From positions 104,088 to 168,087 of the forward strand of contig WYDT01000015.1 in the NCBI GenBank assembly GCA_013122435.1: DNA of 64,000 nt. The letters are read 5' to 3'. Under the pieces are notes generated by a model. That model did not search any database, was not told the DNA's origin, and was given only the letters and a program-made list of their open reading frames with translations. Of this stretch, positions 8,774-17,392 are shown piece after piece. The first letter of the stretch is position 1. Each line of letters opens with the position of its first letter. A program made the translations under genes and the position numbers. The DNA is from Chloroflexi bacterium AL-N1 (GTDB lineage: Bacteria > Chloroflexota > Chloroflexia > Chloroflexales > Roseiflexaceae).

Positions 8774-8965
8774 TGTACATTTATTAATTTATCTTCTTTT
8801 ATGTTTTTCTGTACATTGTTCGTGTAAGCATACCCACACCTTTTTCTTTTAGTTTACTGACCTGAAACTAAACACATAATCGCATACACAAGGGGGTGAT
8901 ATTTATCTGTACAAGATTGCCAGTGTTATTTATCACGGTAGATATTAGTGCACTGATTTATTTGT

Positions 8966-8994
8966 CTGTGCCGTGCACAGATATCAAGATATCT
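8966..8994 (+). promoter_or_regulatory. Adjacent palindromes upstream of the sugar-binding protein gene
   Basis: CTGTGC-CGT-GCACAG (8966-8980) is directly followed by AGATATC-AA-GATATCT (8979-8994); the two perfect inverted repeats share two bases. They lie ~65 bases before the start codon of the binding protein. This is a likely operator site for a LacI-, ROK- or GntR-type sugar regulator not encoded in the window. Confidence 0.5.
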
Positions 8995-9056
8995 CAGATA
9001 CCTATCAGATAAGTGTCTCATAGGAGATGCTCTGATCAATCTAGGAGGGAGTTGCA

Positions 9057-10376
9057 ATGAAATGCATATTATCATGTCGTGTATTGGTCATAGTGGTGCT
9101 ATTATCATTGTTGAGCGCTTGCAGTAACTCCTCTGCATCCACACCAGCAGATGGTACAACATCAGACAGCGGTTCTCCGCAACAAGAGCCCGTCGAAATC
9201 CAATGGTTGGTCTGGTCCGATGATGTCTCACAAGAGGGCAACCTTATAGAAGAGATTGAACTGTTTAATACCTCGCAGTCAGATGTCATTGTAGAGTTGG
9301 TTGCCGCTCCTTATGGTGAATTTAACGCCAAGCTCCAAGCCATGATTGCATCCAACACTGCCCCCGATGTTATCTCGATTCAAAACGAGTCAGATGCAGT
9401 TGCGAAAGGATGGCTCCTTTCACTTGATGAGCTTATGGCACGTGATAATCTTGATGTTGAACGTTTTGTCCCTGGTGCCCATACCCCAGCATACGATGGA
9501 AAATATTATGGATTTCGCCACGACATGGCCTATTGGGTACTCTTTTATAACAAAGATGCTTTTGATCAGGCAGGTGTGCCATATCCCCCTGAAGAAGGGT
9601 GGTCTATGGACGAATTTATGGAAATTGCGTGCCAGTTCTCGAACCCTGCAGAACAAACATGGGGTGTCTACAACTGGCACTGGCTCAACCCCTATATCAT
9701 CCAATCAATGGGGCTTCCCTACCTGGAAACAGGATCCGAAGGACCACAGTATATGCTTGATAACCCTGAAGTTATTGAAGTGTATCAAATGATAGGAGAT
9801 TTCATTAACGAACGCAACTGCCAGCCAAATGCCGATCAGAGCCAGTCTCTGGTTGGTGATCCATTCACCGCTGGTCAAACAGTGATGGCTTTTAATGGAA
9901 ACTGGGCGTTCGGAAAAGTGCAGGAAGATGCCCAATTTGCCTGGGACGTTGCTCCTGTACCAGGCGGAAAAAATGGTGTCTTCGGGATGAAAATAGGGAT
10001 TGCCCAGAACTCTGATGCTCCTGATGCAGCATGGACCTTCTTAAAATGGCTCACCTACGAGCCCGAGGCCACTCGATATCGCGCTGAACGAGGTATGGGG
10101 CAACCAGCGATCAATGATGATGAGGCATGGGAGATTTATCTCAATGGTCCCACAACACCAGCAGGGCTGCAAAGTGTTATCGATATTATGTCAGACGCAG
10201 CGAATACGATTCCCGAACCGGATGCGCCGGGGAAAACCCAGGCTGATGGGGTGCTGAGTCCCGCCATTGATGAGGTTTGGAATGGCACTGGAACGGCGCA
10301 AGAAGTGATGCCCTCTGCAGTGGAGAAAGCTAACGAAATACTCTCTGAAGAGTGGGCCAAAATTAACGAACAATAA
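9057..10376 (+). CDS. ABC sugar importer, extracellular solute-binding lipoprotein (family 1, CUT1)
   Basis: A 439-residue protein with ribosome site GGAGGG and an N-terminal lipoprotein signal ending in LLSAC, then a Ser/Thr-rich linker. The mature part is a type-1 sugar-binding protein: the N-lobe start EIQWLVWSDD, the segment IASNTAPDVISIQNESDAVA and the late AFNGNWAFGKVQ and AAWTFLKWLTYEPEATRYRA are family-typical. It hands oligosaccharides to the two permeases downstream. The cytoplasmic GH140-type glycosidase in the same operon suggests a plant-derived, possibly pectic, oligosaccharide. A hairpin directly after the gene (10388-10416) probably keeps the binding protein in excess over the permeases. 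Confidence 0.93.
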   Translation: MKCILSCRVLVIVVLLSLLSACSNSSASTPADGTTSDSGSPQQEPVEIQWLVWSDDVSQEGNLIEEIELFNTSQSDVIVELVAAPYGEFNAKLQAMIASNTAPDVISIQNESDAVAKGWLLSLDELMARDNLDVERFVPGAHTPAYDGKYYGFRHDMAYWVLFYNKDAFDQAGVPYPPEEGWSMDEFMEIACQFSNPAEQTWGVYNWHWLNPYIIQSMGLPYLETGSEGPQYMLDNPEVIEVYQMIGDFINERNCQPNADQSQSLVGDPFTAGQTVMAFNGNWAFGKVQEDAQFAWDVAPVPGGKNGVFGMKIGIAQNSDAPDAAWTFLKWLTYEPEATRYRAERGMGQPAINDDEAWEIYLNGPTTPAGLQSVIDIMSDAANTIPEPDAPGKTQADGVLSPAIDEVWNGTGTAQEVMPSAVEKANEILSEEWAKINEQ

Positions 10377-10387
10377 TCATCACACAC

Positions 10388-10416
10388 GAGGTCAGAGATA
10401 ACAAGGCTCTGGCCTC
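10388..10416 (+). terminator. Attenuating hairpin between binding-protein and permease genes
   Basis: GAGGTCAGAG (10388-10397) pairs with CTCTGGCCTC (10407-10416), 9 of 10 bases, followed by ACTTTTC. Such intra-operon hairpins commonly protect or limit the distal message. Confidence 0.6.
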
Positions 10417-10481
10417 ACTTTTCTGCATGAGCGTTTTATTCGTTGTCGGCCAGTTTACTCATCAATGTAGAGGGGTATACT

Positions 10482-11456
10482 ATGAGTTTCTTTCGTCGCT
10501 TTACACCACAACCCGCCAATGGAAGCCCATCAGCAGGACGACCACGCATGTCCTCTTTGGAGAAGAAGGAAGCAATCGCAGCCTATCTCTTTGTGGCACC
10601 CTTCATTATAGGGTTTTTACTTTTCACCCTGTTTCCCATGGTCGCTTCCTTCTTTATCAGTTTTACAGAATGGGATATCGCCCGCGATCCTGAATGGATT
10701 GGCCTCGAGAACTATGCGGCGATGTTGGAGGACGAGGTATTAGGTATCGCCATCTACAACACCATCTTTTTCGTCATCATCAGTGTGCCGCTGGGTCTCT
10801 TAACCAGTTTTAGTCTTGCCGTACTTCTCGATCAGCGGGTGCATCTGGTGGGTATGTGGCGGACACTATTTTATCTCCCATCGGTGATGCCTGCCGTAGC
10901 AACGACAATTCTCTGGATCTGGATTTTTAACAAAGATTTTGGGCTGCTTAATGCGATGTTGCAGTGGTTTGGGCTTCCTAAAGTGAGTTGGTTGGTCGAT
11001 CCACGTTTTACACGCTATACCCTGATTATTATGAGCCTATGGCAGGCCGGCGGGGGGACCGTTATTTTGCTGGCTGCATTGAAAAACGTGCCAACCGAAC
11101 TCTATGAAGCCGCGACGATTGATGGTGCAAGCGGCTGGCAGCGCTTCTTTTTTATCACTATCCCTATGGTTTCACCGGCATTATTCTTCCAATTGATTAT
11201 TGGTGTTATCGGTGCAATTCAGATCTTTGCCCAGTCATATGTGCTATCTGGCCGCAGTACAACCTCACCAGGTGGCCCACGCAACTCGCTTATGTTCTAT
11301 GTGCTGTACCTCTATTTGAATGCGTTTCGCTATTTCAATATTGGGTATGCTTCAGCCCTTGCCTGGTTGTTGTTTATGGTCATTGTCATCATCACGGTTG
11401 TGCAATTCAAAACGGTAGGCCGATTAGTCTATTATGAAGTCGATCAACGGAGGTAA
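10482..11456 (+). CDS. ABC sugar importer permease (MalF/UgpA-like)
   Basis: A 324-residue membrane protein. The start ATG follows GAGGGG; the longer upstream frame has no ribosome site. Six hydrophobic helices are visible, the first being AYLFVAPFIIGFLLFTLFPM. The cytoplasmic EAA loop reads ELYEAATIDGASGWQRFFFI followed by TIPMVSP near residue 210, which docks the ATPase. It pairs with the next gene, whose start lies 5 bases beyond this stop, so the two are translationally linked. No ATPase gene is present; CUT1 importers in many bacteria borrow a shared MsiK/UgpC-type ATPase. Confidence 0.95.
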   Translation: MSFFRRFTPQPANGSPSAGRPRMSSLEKKEAIAAYLFVAPFIIGFLLFTLFPMVASFFISFTEWDIARDPEWIGLENYAAMLEDEVLGIAIYNTIFFVIISVPLGLLTSFSLAVLLDQRVHLVGMWRTLFYLPSVMPAVATTILWIWIFNKDFGLLNAMLQWFGLPKVSWLVDPRFTRYTLIIMSLWQAGGGTVILLAALKNVPTELYEAATIDGASGWQRFFFITIPMVSPALFFQLIIGVIGAIQIFAQSYVLSGRSTTSPGGPRNSLMFYVLYLYLNAFRYFNIGYASALAWLLFMVIVIITVVQFKTVGRLVYYEVDQRR

Positions 11457-11461
11457 GGACT

Positions 11462-12340
11462 GTGCAAGCGACATCTGTGAAAACGACACCACAAACATCA
11501 TCATCATCATATCGCGTCAAACACCTCATATCTCGTGTAACCCTCTACGCAATGTTGATCGGCTTCAGCATATTGTTCCTGGTCCCTTTCCTCTGGTTGC
11601 TTTCGACATCGTTCAAGCAAGAATCTCAGGCATTTGCCTGGCCCCCAACATGGATTCCCAATCCCTTCTGGCCACAGAACTATGTCCAAATGTTTGAACT
11701 GGTCCCGATGACCACCTATCTCATCAACACCGTCAAAATTGTGGCGCTCAACGCGACCGGAGCCGTACTGACCGCTTCGTTAGTTGGCTATGGTTTTGCG
11801 CGTCTACGAGCCCCAGGGCTCAATGTACTCTTTGCAATTTGTCTGGCAACGCTGATGTTGCCACACTACATCACAGTTATTCCGTTATTTATGCTCTACA
11901 GCCGCTTTGGCTGGGTAGACACACACATCCCACTCTGGATTACCGCATGGTTTGGTGGTGGCGCCTGGAATATCTTTCTTTTTCGGCAATTTTTCTCGGC
12001 TATCCCCCGTGAGTTGGAAGAAGCAGCCATGATGGATGGCGCCAGCCGCTTTGGCTGCTTCTGGCGGATCGTTCTCCCCAATGCGAAGGCTCCCATGGCG
12101 GTAGTGGCCGTTTTTGCGATTCAGTGGAACTGGACCGATATTTTTCATCCCGTCATCTTTTTGAACTCGCGTGAAAACTTCACCCTTGCGCTAGGGTTGA
12201 CGAATCTGCTTGGTTCACGTGTGACCTATGTCGGGCCGCTGATGGCGGCGTCTGTATTGATGACCTTGCCGATGGTACTGATGTACTTCTTTGCCCAGCG
12301 GTATATTACCGAAGGCATTGTCACATCTGGTATCAAATAG
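11462..12340 (+). CDS. ABC sugar importer permease (MalG/UgpE-like)
   Basis: A 292-residue protein with a GTG start after CGGAGG. Six TM helices, beginning at YAMLIGFSILFLVPFLWLLS. The conserved N-terminal STSFKQESQAFAWPPTWIPN segment is typical of MalG-type subunits. The EAA loop is PRELEEAAMMDGASRFGCFW followed by RIVLPNAKAP. It forms the second half of the transmembrane channel with the preceding permease. The glycosidase gene follows after 33 bases, so all belong to one operon. Confidence 0.95.
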   Translation: MQATSVKTTPQTSSSSYRVKHLISRVTLYAMLIGFSILFLVPFLWLLSTSFKQESQAFAWPPTWIPNPFWPQNYVQMFELVPMTTYLINTVKIVALNATGAVLTASLVGYGFARLRAPGLNVLFAICLATLMLPHYITVIPLFMLYSRFGWVDTHIPLWITAWFGGGAWNIFLFRQFFSAIPRELEEAAMMDGASRFGCFWRIVLPNAKAPMAVVAVFAIQWNWTDIFHPVIFLNSRENFTLALGLTNLLGSRVTYVGPLMAASVLMTLPMVLMYFFAQRYITEGIVTSGIK

Positions 12341-12373
12341 TGTAGATATGATTGAATTGGAGATCTACCACCT

Positions 12374-13717
12374 GTGAGTTCTGTGCTGCCACGTATCCAC
12401 GTGAATACAAATCACCGTTTTCTGATGACCGAAGCGGGAGAGCCTTTCTTCTGGCTGGGCGACACCGCCTGGGAGTTGTTTCACCGCACCAGTCATCAGG
12501 AAGCACTCCGCTATCTCGACAATCGCCAGCGGAATGGGTTTACCGTCATTCAAGCCGTGGCATTGGCCGAGTGCGATGGTCTGAACACACCCAATTACTA
12601 TGGGCATCGGCCACTTGAGGAAAATGATCCTACTCGTCCTGTTGACGCGTATTTCCAATATATCGATGATCTCGTCCAGCTAGCCGCTCAGCGACAGCTC
12701 TACATTGGTTTGCTGCCCACCTTCGGTGATAAGGTAACCCGTATGTGGGGGATTGGGCCACAGGTCTTTACGCCTGAGAATGCCTGTGCTTTCGGTGAAT
12801 ATCTGGGGCGGCGCTACCGTGATGCCACCAACATCATCTGGGTGAACGGCGGCGACCGACCACCGATCCACGATGGTGTCGAATACTCTCCAGTCTGGCG
12901 TGGTATGGCTGAAGGCGTCAGGGCTGGTGTTGCCGGACACACCTTAATGACCTACCACCCCTGTGGCCAATCGGGTTCATCGGAGGCTTTTCATCACGAT
13001 AACTGGCTTGACTTCAACATGTGGCAATCGGGACACATTGCACCTGATTTACCTATCTGGGATTGGATTACCGCAGATTACGAACGCCGACCAACCAAAC
13101 CCGTGCTGGATGGCGAGCCCAATTACGAAGATCATCCAATTAATCCTTTTACACGCGAATGGCTCCCGGAATACGGGTATTTTCGAGATTATGATTTGCG
13201 GAAACAAGCCTATCGTTCCGTGTTCGCGGGGGCATGTGGCATCACCTACGGTCACCATAGCATCTGGCAGATGTATACCAACGAACGCGAGCCGATCAAT
13301 TTCCCCGATCGTGATTGGTACTCCGCGTTGGAACGACCAGGTGCGGCCCAGATGATCCACCTGCGTCGTCTGATGGAGTCACGCCCATACTTCTCGCGTA
13401 TCCCTGATCAAACCATGTTGCTCTCTGACGTGGGAGAGGGTGCTGCACATATCCGCGCTACACGTGATGCTGAAGGGCGTTATGCATTGATCTATCTGCC
13501 GCTGGCCTCACAAACAGTCACCATCGATCTTCAAGGACTGGCGGGGCAAACGATAAACGCTTCGTGGTATGACCCACGCACCGGTGTGGCGACCCATATT
13601 GATAGTTTCACAGGACAATCAACGTTGAGTTTTACCTCGCCATCGGAAGGGCCAGATTGGGTGCTGGTGCTCGACAATGCTACAGGCAAGTTTGCTGCAC
13701 CGGTGGTTATGGGGTGA
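12374..13717 (+). CDS. GH140/DUF4038-type glycoside hydrolase (apiosidase-like), cytoplasmic
   Basis: A 447-residue protein without signal peptide, GTG start with GGAG ~12 bases upstream. The N-terminal motif RFLMTEAGEPFFWLGDTAWE marks the DUF4038 (apiosidase-like) TIM barrel. INVERSE repeats are absent. Candidate catalytic positions are the Asp in VNGGDRPP (about residue 158) and the Glu in VLDGEPNYED (about 245), matching where acid and nucleophile lie in characterised GH140 enzymes. The C-terminal ~90 residues form the small beta domain usually attached to this family (VTIDLQGLAGQTINASWYDP). Characterised GH140 members release apiose from rhamnogalacturonan-II, but DUF4038 proteins are broader. 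With the importer it probably cleaves imported pectic or hemicellulosic oligosaccharides. Confidence 0.85.
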   Translation: MSSVLPRIHVNTNHRFLMTEAGEPFFWLGDTAWELFHRTSHQEALRYLDNRQRNGFTVIQAVALAECDGLNTPNYYGHRPLEENDPTRPVDAYFQYIDDLVQLAAQRQLYIGLLPTFGDKVTRMWGIGPQVFTPENACAFGEYLGRRYRDATNIIWVNGGDRPPIHDGVEYSPVWRGMAEGVRAGVAGHTLMTYHPCGQSGSSEAFHHDNWLDFNMWQSGHIAPDLPIWDWITADYERRPTKPVLDGEPNYEDHPINPFTREWLPEYGYFRDYDLRKQAYRSVFAGACGITYGHHSIWQMYTNEREPINFPDRDWYSALERPGAAQMIHLRRLMESRPYFSRIPDQTMLLSDVGEGAAHIRATRDAEGRYALIYLPLASQTVTIDLQGLAGQTINASWYDPRTGVATHIDSFTGQSTLSFTSPSEGPDWVLVLDNATGKFAAPVVMG

Positions 13718-13731
13718 AAAGGCACCAATGT

Positions 13732-13762
13732 ACGTAGCGGCAGTTTGAAGCAGCCGCTATAC
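13732..13762. repeat. REP-like hairpin element, single copy
   Basis: GTAGCGGC opens and GCCGCTAT closes a 27-base imperfect palindrome starting at 13734, with AGTTTGAAGCA in the centre. It belongs to the same family as the hairpins in 14190-14348 and near 15173, here in opposite loop orientation. It follows the glycosidase gene and may also act as its terminator. Confidence 0.65.
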
Positions 13763-13845
13763 AGACTCCCTATCACAATCCGGTTTGCTGCGCCGGAGAT
13801 TGAGATGTGAGTCAGAGAAACAGGAAGGTAGTGTGGTGTAGTAAA

Positions 13846-14118
13846 TCAATTGACCAATGGATCTATGAGATCATCAGGAATACGGTTCTTTTCAATGTAT
13901 TGATTAATCTCTGCTTGATTATCACTATAGTAACTCAACGCATCGAATACTTGTGCCAATGTTAAGTGCGGAAGTGAATGAGGGATAGCTTCTGGTGACA
14001 TTCCTTGACGCCACAACTCAACAATAGCTCGTATTGGAGTGCGGGTATTGATGATAATTGGTTCTCCGCTCAAAATAGCAGGATTGCGGACGATATATCG
14101 ATTGGTTGTTATAATCAT
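13846..14118 (-). CDS. DUF433 domain protein (antitoxin-like)
   Basis: A 90-residue protein, started at the third in-frame ATG because GAGGG stands 8 bases before it. The DUF433 signature is clear: RNPAILSGEPIIINTRTPIR and VELWRQGMSPEAIPHSLPHL followed by LTLAQVFDALSYYSDNQAEI. The family folds as a small helix-turn-helix and is often found as antitoxin of PIN-domain toxins. No toxin gene is adjacent here; the gene after it on the same strand is the sugar operon's opposite strand. It is therefore an orphan, flanked by hairpin repeats on both sides. Function unproven. Confidence 0.85.
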   Translation of the reverse strand: MIITTNRYIVRNPAILSGEPIIINTRTPIRAIVELWRQGMSPEAIPHSLPHLTLAQVFDALSYYSDNQAEINQYIEKNRIPDDLIDPLVN

Positions 14119-14189
14119 CGCAGTTACCCTCATCAAAATGTGGTTTGTCACATCTGTTTATTTTATTGTAGCATATCAAAGACTTTCGC

Positions 14190-14348
14190 CCCCCAATGAA
14201 GGCACGTAGCGGCTGCTTCAAGCTGCCGCTACACAGATGGAAATGTCACGTAAAGTCTGGAGACTCACGTCCCCCAATGAAGGCACGTAGCGGCTGCTTC
14301 AAGCTGCCGCTACACAGATGGAAATGTCACGTAAAGTCTGGAGACTCA
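14190..14348. repeat. Tandem 78-base repeat carrying a REP-like hairpin
   Basis: 14190-14267 and 14271-14348 are essentially identical. Each holds GTAGCGGCTGCTT-CA-AGCTGCCGCTAC, a hairpin with an 8-pair outer stem, one mismatch and a 4-pair inner stem. The second copy ends within the GNAT gene, so its last ~22 bases encode that protein's C-terminus (stop at 14327). The first copy is therefore a duplicate of the gene's 3' end plus its downstream hairpin. Related single hairpins lie at 13732 and 15173. Confidence 0.85.
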
Positions 14349-15136
14349 AGAACTGTTACGTATGACACATCCTGATAGCCAAACCGTTGGTACAACGGTC
14401 GACCCTCCGGTGTGGAGATGAGTATACTTGTTGCACTGCCCTGCTGTGCCGCATCATAATGCATAGCTGTAAGGAGCGCCGATGCGAGACCGCGCCGACG
14501 GTACGCAGGAGCAGTGTGAATGCGGTCGAGTCCGGCAAGACCGTTCGCCACCATACTGACCAGACCATACGCAGCAAGCTGTTCATCAAGCTTGATATAG
14601 TAGTAGCCAATCGTTGGGTCATTTACACGGGTTGGTTCGGCGACAGTAGTGCCTGCCTGGGTGTTGAGCCACTCAGCCTCTTGAGTAGAGTGAATTCGCT
14701 GGACCGGCCCCGCAGGTTGTTCTGACGCTTCGGTTGGCGTTAGCGATGGTAACTGCATCAGGTATTCATCGGCACGAGACGTGTATCCAAAAGAGGCATA
14801 CGTGTTTTTCAAAACTATAGGGTTCGACGAGAAAACGGTGAGCCAATGTGGTGTGGTGCCGATCGTACGCTGCACGAGTGCAACAACTTCATCTGGACGT
14901 TCAAAATGGGAAAGGAAGAACTCATCAAATCGCGTCTGTTTGCCTGTTGCAGGCGGTTTCGCAAAATGAACATGGCGTATTGCCCCGATCTGATGTATTG
15001 ATGGCTGGGCATGGCTGCGTGCATTACACCACATTGCAAGAAAATCATCAATTATTCTGGTGAGAGACGGTGTTTGCATTGATTCTGGTCCTATCATGTC
15101 GCTACTCCACACGATAAACTGCAATCGGTCAGCCAT
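14327..15136 (-). CDS. GNAT-family N-acetyltransferase
   Basis: A 269-residue protein. The GNAT fold is in the C-terminal half: IGYYYIKLDEQLAAYGLVSM gives the core beta strands, and RIHTAPAYRRRGLASALLTA is the acetyl-CoA binding motif A (R/Q-x-x-G-x-A as RRRGLA). The end PLYQRFGYQDVSYVTVLESP is the usual substrate-side strand. The N-terminal ~110 residues are not recognisable and may form a second, degenerate GNAT half. Substrate unknown. The last codons lie inside the second copy of the tandem repeat. Start uncertain because no strong ribosome site precedes the first ATG. Confidence 0.85.
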   Translation of the reverse strand: MADRLQFIVWSSDMIGPESMQTPSLTRIIDDFLAMWCNARSHAQPSIHQIGAIRHVHFAKPPATGKQTRFDEFFLSHFERPDEVVALVQRTIGTTPHWLTVFSSNPIVLKNTYASFGYTSRADEYLMQLPSLTPTEASEQPAGPVQRIHSTQEAEWLNTQAGTTVAEPTRVNDPTIGYYYIKLDEQLAAYGLVSMVANGLAGLDRIHTAPAYRRRGLASALLTAMHYDAAQQGSATSILISTPEGRPLYQRFGYQDVSYVTVLESPDFT

Positions 15137-15172
15137 TATAGTGCATATATTCTATGTTTACACACAAGTAAC

Positions 15173-15196
15173 GACAGCTTGAAGCAGCCGCTACAG
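15173..15196. repeat. REP-like hairpin remnant
   Basis: GACAGCTTGAAGCAGCCGCT corresponds to the inner and one outer arm of the hairpin family at 14190-14348, in reverse orientation; the outer left arm is lost. The rest of the gap 15137-15467 is AT-rich and holds no gene I can support. Confidence 0.5.
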
Positions 15197-15467
15197 AGAT
15201 AATTCCTATTCTCCAAAAATCCCAAATGAGCATATATTTACCTTCTGGCTGCGGTTGGTTGCAATCAATAAAAGTATGACAGAAAGTGTGCAACATTCTC
15301 GCAACATCCTTGCAACATGCACATGATACACTGCGTTATATGTCACAAAGAATCAAAAATCGCAATGGAGCATGTGCATATCCTCAACACAGTTCCCAAT
15401 ATATATAACCATTCATAATCTATTGCGATGTATTCGCTTCATCTATACACAAAGGAGTTAAAATTCT

Positions 15468-16016
15468 ATGTCGAAAGACATGAGTGTAGCCGAATATTTT
15501 GAACGTATCGTCCCCAAACTCATCTCTTCTGGAATGGCAGACGCATCGGCGGATGTAGCCGATCAACCTGAGTTTACCGCAGTGTATGACATTACTGGCA
15601 CCGATGGTGGTATGTATGGCCTTCGTATTGAAGGTGGTTCTGTCAAAGTGACCTCAGGTGATATCCCCGAAAGTGACATGCGAACAGTGATTAGTGTCGA
15701 ACACTGGCGGCAGGGCATGACCGAAGATGATGTCGATCCAGCTATCCACTACGCTCTACGAGGCAAAGTCCGTGTCATACAAGGGCTTAAAGGTGCACTC
15801 AAAGTCGATCTGACGCGTGAGGACGATTCCACTTACGAGAGTACCATCATCTTTGGTAACACCGATACACCCGAAGTAACGATTTTGATGACCGCAGAAG
15901 ACTACGTTGCCATGATGCGGGGCGACCTCAACAGCCAAATGGCTTTTATGACCAATAAATTGAAATTTGAGGGGAGCCTCCCTTTACTCATGCAGCTGCA
16001 AGCACTCAATATGTAA
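15468..16016 (+). CDS. SCP2 sterol-binding-domain protein
   Basis: A 182-residue cytoplasmic protein with ribosome site AAAGGAG. Its second half matches the SCP2 lipid-carrier fold (PEVTILMTAEDYVAMMRGDL then MAFMTNKLKFEGSLPLLMQL). SCP2 domains bind fatty acyl-CoA, sterols or other lipids and often sit beside beta-oxidation genes, which is the case here. The N-terminal half (about residues 1-90) looks like a second, weaker beta domain. The gene stands alone upstream of the acyl-CoA dehydrogenases with a 210-base gap. A role as lipid/acyl-CoA carrier is inferred from the context. Confidence 0.85.
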   Translation: MSKDMSVAEYFERIVPKLISSGMADASADVADQPEFTAVYDITGTDGGMYGLRIEGGSVKVTSGDIPESDMRTVISVEHWRQGMTEDDVDPAIHYALRGKVRVIQGLKGALKVDLTREDDSTYESTIIFGNTDTPEVTILMTAEDYVAMMRGDLNSQMAFMTNKLKFEGSLPLLMQLQALNM

Positions 16017-16226
16017 ATATGGGTTTGTATTGGCTGAAGGGAAAGACATAGTAATTGTTATGACATTCGATAAGCTTGTCGTTCAACCTTTGTAAAATGG
16101 CATAAAACAGCCTGAGTAGGTTGGGAAGCAAACAGACAACGTAAAACAAATACGCGTAAATAAGAGTTATAAGTTTTGTCGAAGGTTGGGGTGAACGACC
16201 TATTATCATCACAACAGGAGCGGGTT

Positions 16227-17321
16227 ATGATTTCTTTTACACCATCAGAAGAACAATCACTTATTATCGAAACTGTACGACGTTATGCCACTGAGCGCAT
16301 GCAACCAGCGGCCCATGATGCAGATGAACTTGCACGTACGCCCACCGAAATTATCGATAAGGGCTGGGAACTCGGTCTCTTGCCCAATGCCATTCCCGAG
16401 ACATATGGTGGATTTGGTGAGGAGCACTCAGCAGTTACTGGAGTCCTCGCAGCAGAAGAACTTGCCTATGGCGATCTTTCCATGGGGTTTTACTTACTGA
16501 CCCCCAATTTGCTGGCAATTCCAGTCCTGCACTGCGGTACCGAGGAACAGAAGCAGCAATGGCTGCCACGCCTCACCGATGCTGAGTTCTTCCCAGCGAC
16601 CGCTGCGATGATCGAGCCACGCTGGAACTTTGACCCATATAAGCTGGAGACTACCGCCGAAAAGCAGGGCGACGGCTATGTCATCAACGGACACAAGTCA
16701 TATGTCCCCCTCGCTGACAAGGCCGAAGTTATCCTCGTGTATGCCCGTGAAGGCGACCAGACACAGGCCTTTATTGTCGAGAAGGACACCGCCGGTGTGA
16801 GTGTCCTTGACGAAGAGAAGCACATGGGGCTGCGTGCCCTCCCAACCTACGAGGTCAAGTTAGAGAACGTAAAGGTACCAGCAGCTGCGCGACTTGGCGG
16901 CGAAAAAGGCTGCGACCTTGAAATGTTGCTGAACTACTCTCGTGTAGCACTGACCGGCATGGCCGTTGGTCTTGCACGTGGTTCATACGAATATGCGCTT
17001 AAGTACGCCAAAGAGCGCGAAGCATTCGGTCAGCCCATTGCCCAGAAGCAGGCGATTGCTTTCCTTCTGGCAGAGATGGCTATCGAAATCGAGGCTACGC
17101 AGTTGTTGGCCCTGGAAGCGGCATGGGAACTGGATCAGGGCAAGGATGCGACCCGCACTGCAATGCTGGCAAAACACTACGCTGATGAGTCAGTGTTGTT
17201 TGTGACCGATCGCGCAGTACAGGTGCTGGGTGGCCACGGCTACATTCGTGAGCATCCATCAGAGCGCTGGCTTCGCAACGGGCGTGGGTTTACGACATTT
17301 CTTGGTATGGCAATGGTGTAA
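16227..17321 (+). CDS. Acyl-CoA dehydrogenase-family protein lacking the usual catalytic Glu
   Basis: A 364-residue FAD flavoprotein, started at the ATG after GGAG. The fold is clear: N-terminal helices with EEQSLIIETVRRYATERMQP, the mid beta-barrel (GDGYVINGHKSYVPLADKAE), and the C-terminal helical domain with YAKEREAFGQPIAQKQAIAF and VLGGHGYIREHPSERWLRNG. In most family members the next segment carries the catalytic Glu; here it reads FTTFLGMAMV, so Leu stands where Glu is expected. The alternative Glu of isovaleryl-CoA-type enzymes is also not obvious (NYSRVALTG). It may be a divergent, partner or non-dehydrogenase member. It is directly followed by a canonical paralogue. Confidence 0.88.
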   Translation: MISFTPSEEQSLIIETVRRYATERMQPAAHDADELARTPTEIIDKGWELGLLPNAIPETYGGFGEEHSAVTGVLAAEELAYGDLSMGFYLLTPNLLAIPVLHCGTEEQKQQWLPRLTDAEFFPATAAMIEPRWNFDPYKLETTAEKQGDGYVINGHKSYVPLADKAEVILVYAREGDQTQAFIVEKDTAGVSVLDEEKHMGLRALPTYEVKLENVKVPAAARLGGEKGCDLEMLLNYSRVALTGMAVGLARGSYEYALKYAKEREAFGQPIAQKQAIAFLLAEMAIEIEATQLLALEAAWELDQGKDATRTAMLAKHYADESVLFVTDRAVQVLGGHGYIREHPSERWLRNGRGFTTFLGMAMV

Positions 17322-17392
17322 TAGCGACTGGTGATTAACATTGTAGCTTTCTGAAATTGAAAACCATAATCAACGGTCGGAGGAATATAATA

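Noticed and set aside
14190..14348. Possible two-unit CRISPR array
   Set aside because: Units are adjacent 78-base copies with only 3 bases between and no spacers; they hold a REP-like hairpin instead. No cas genes are present.
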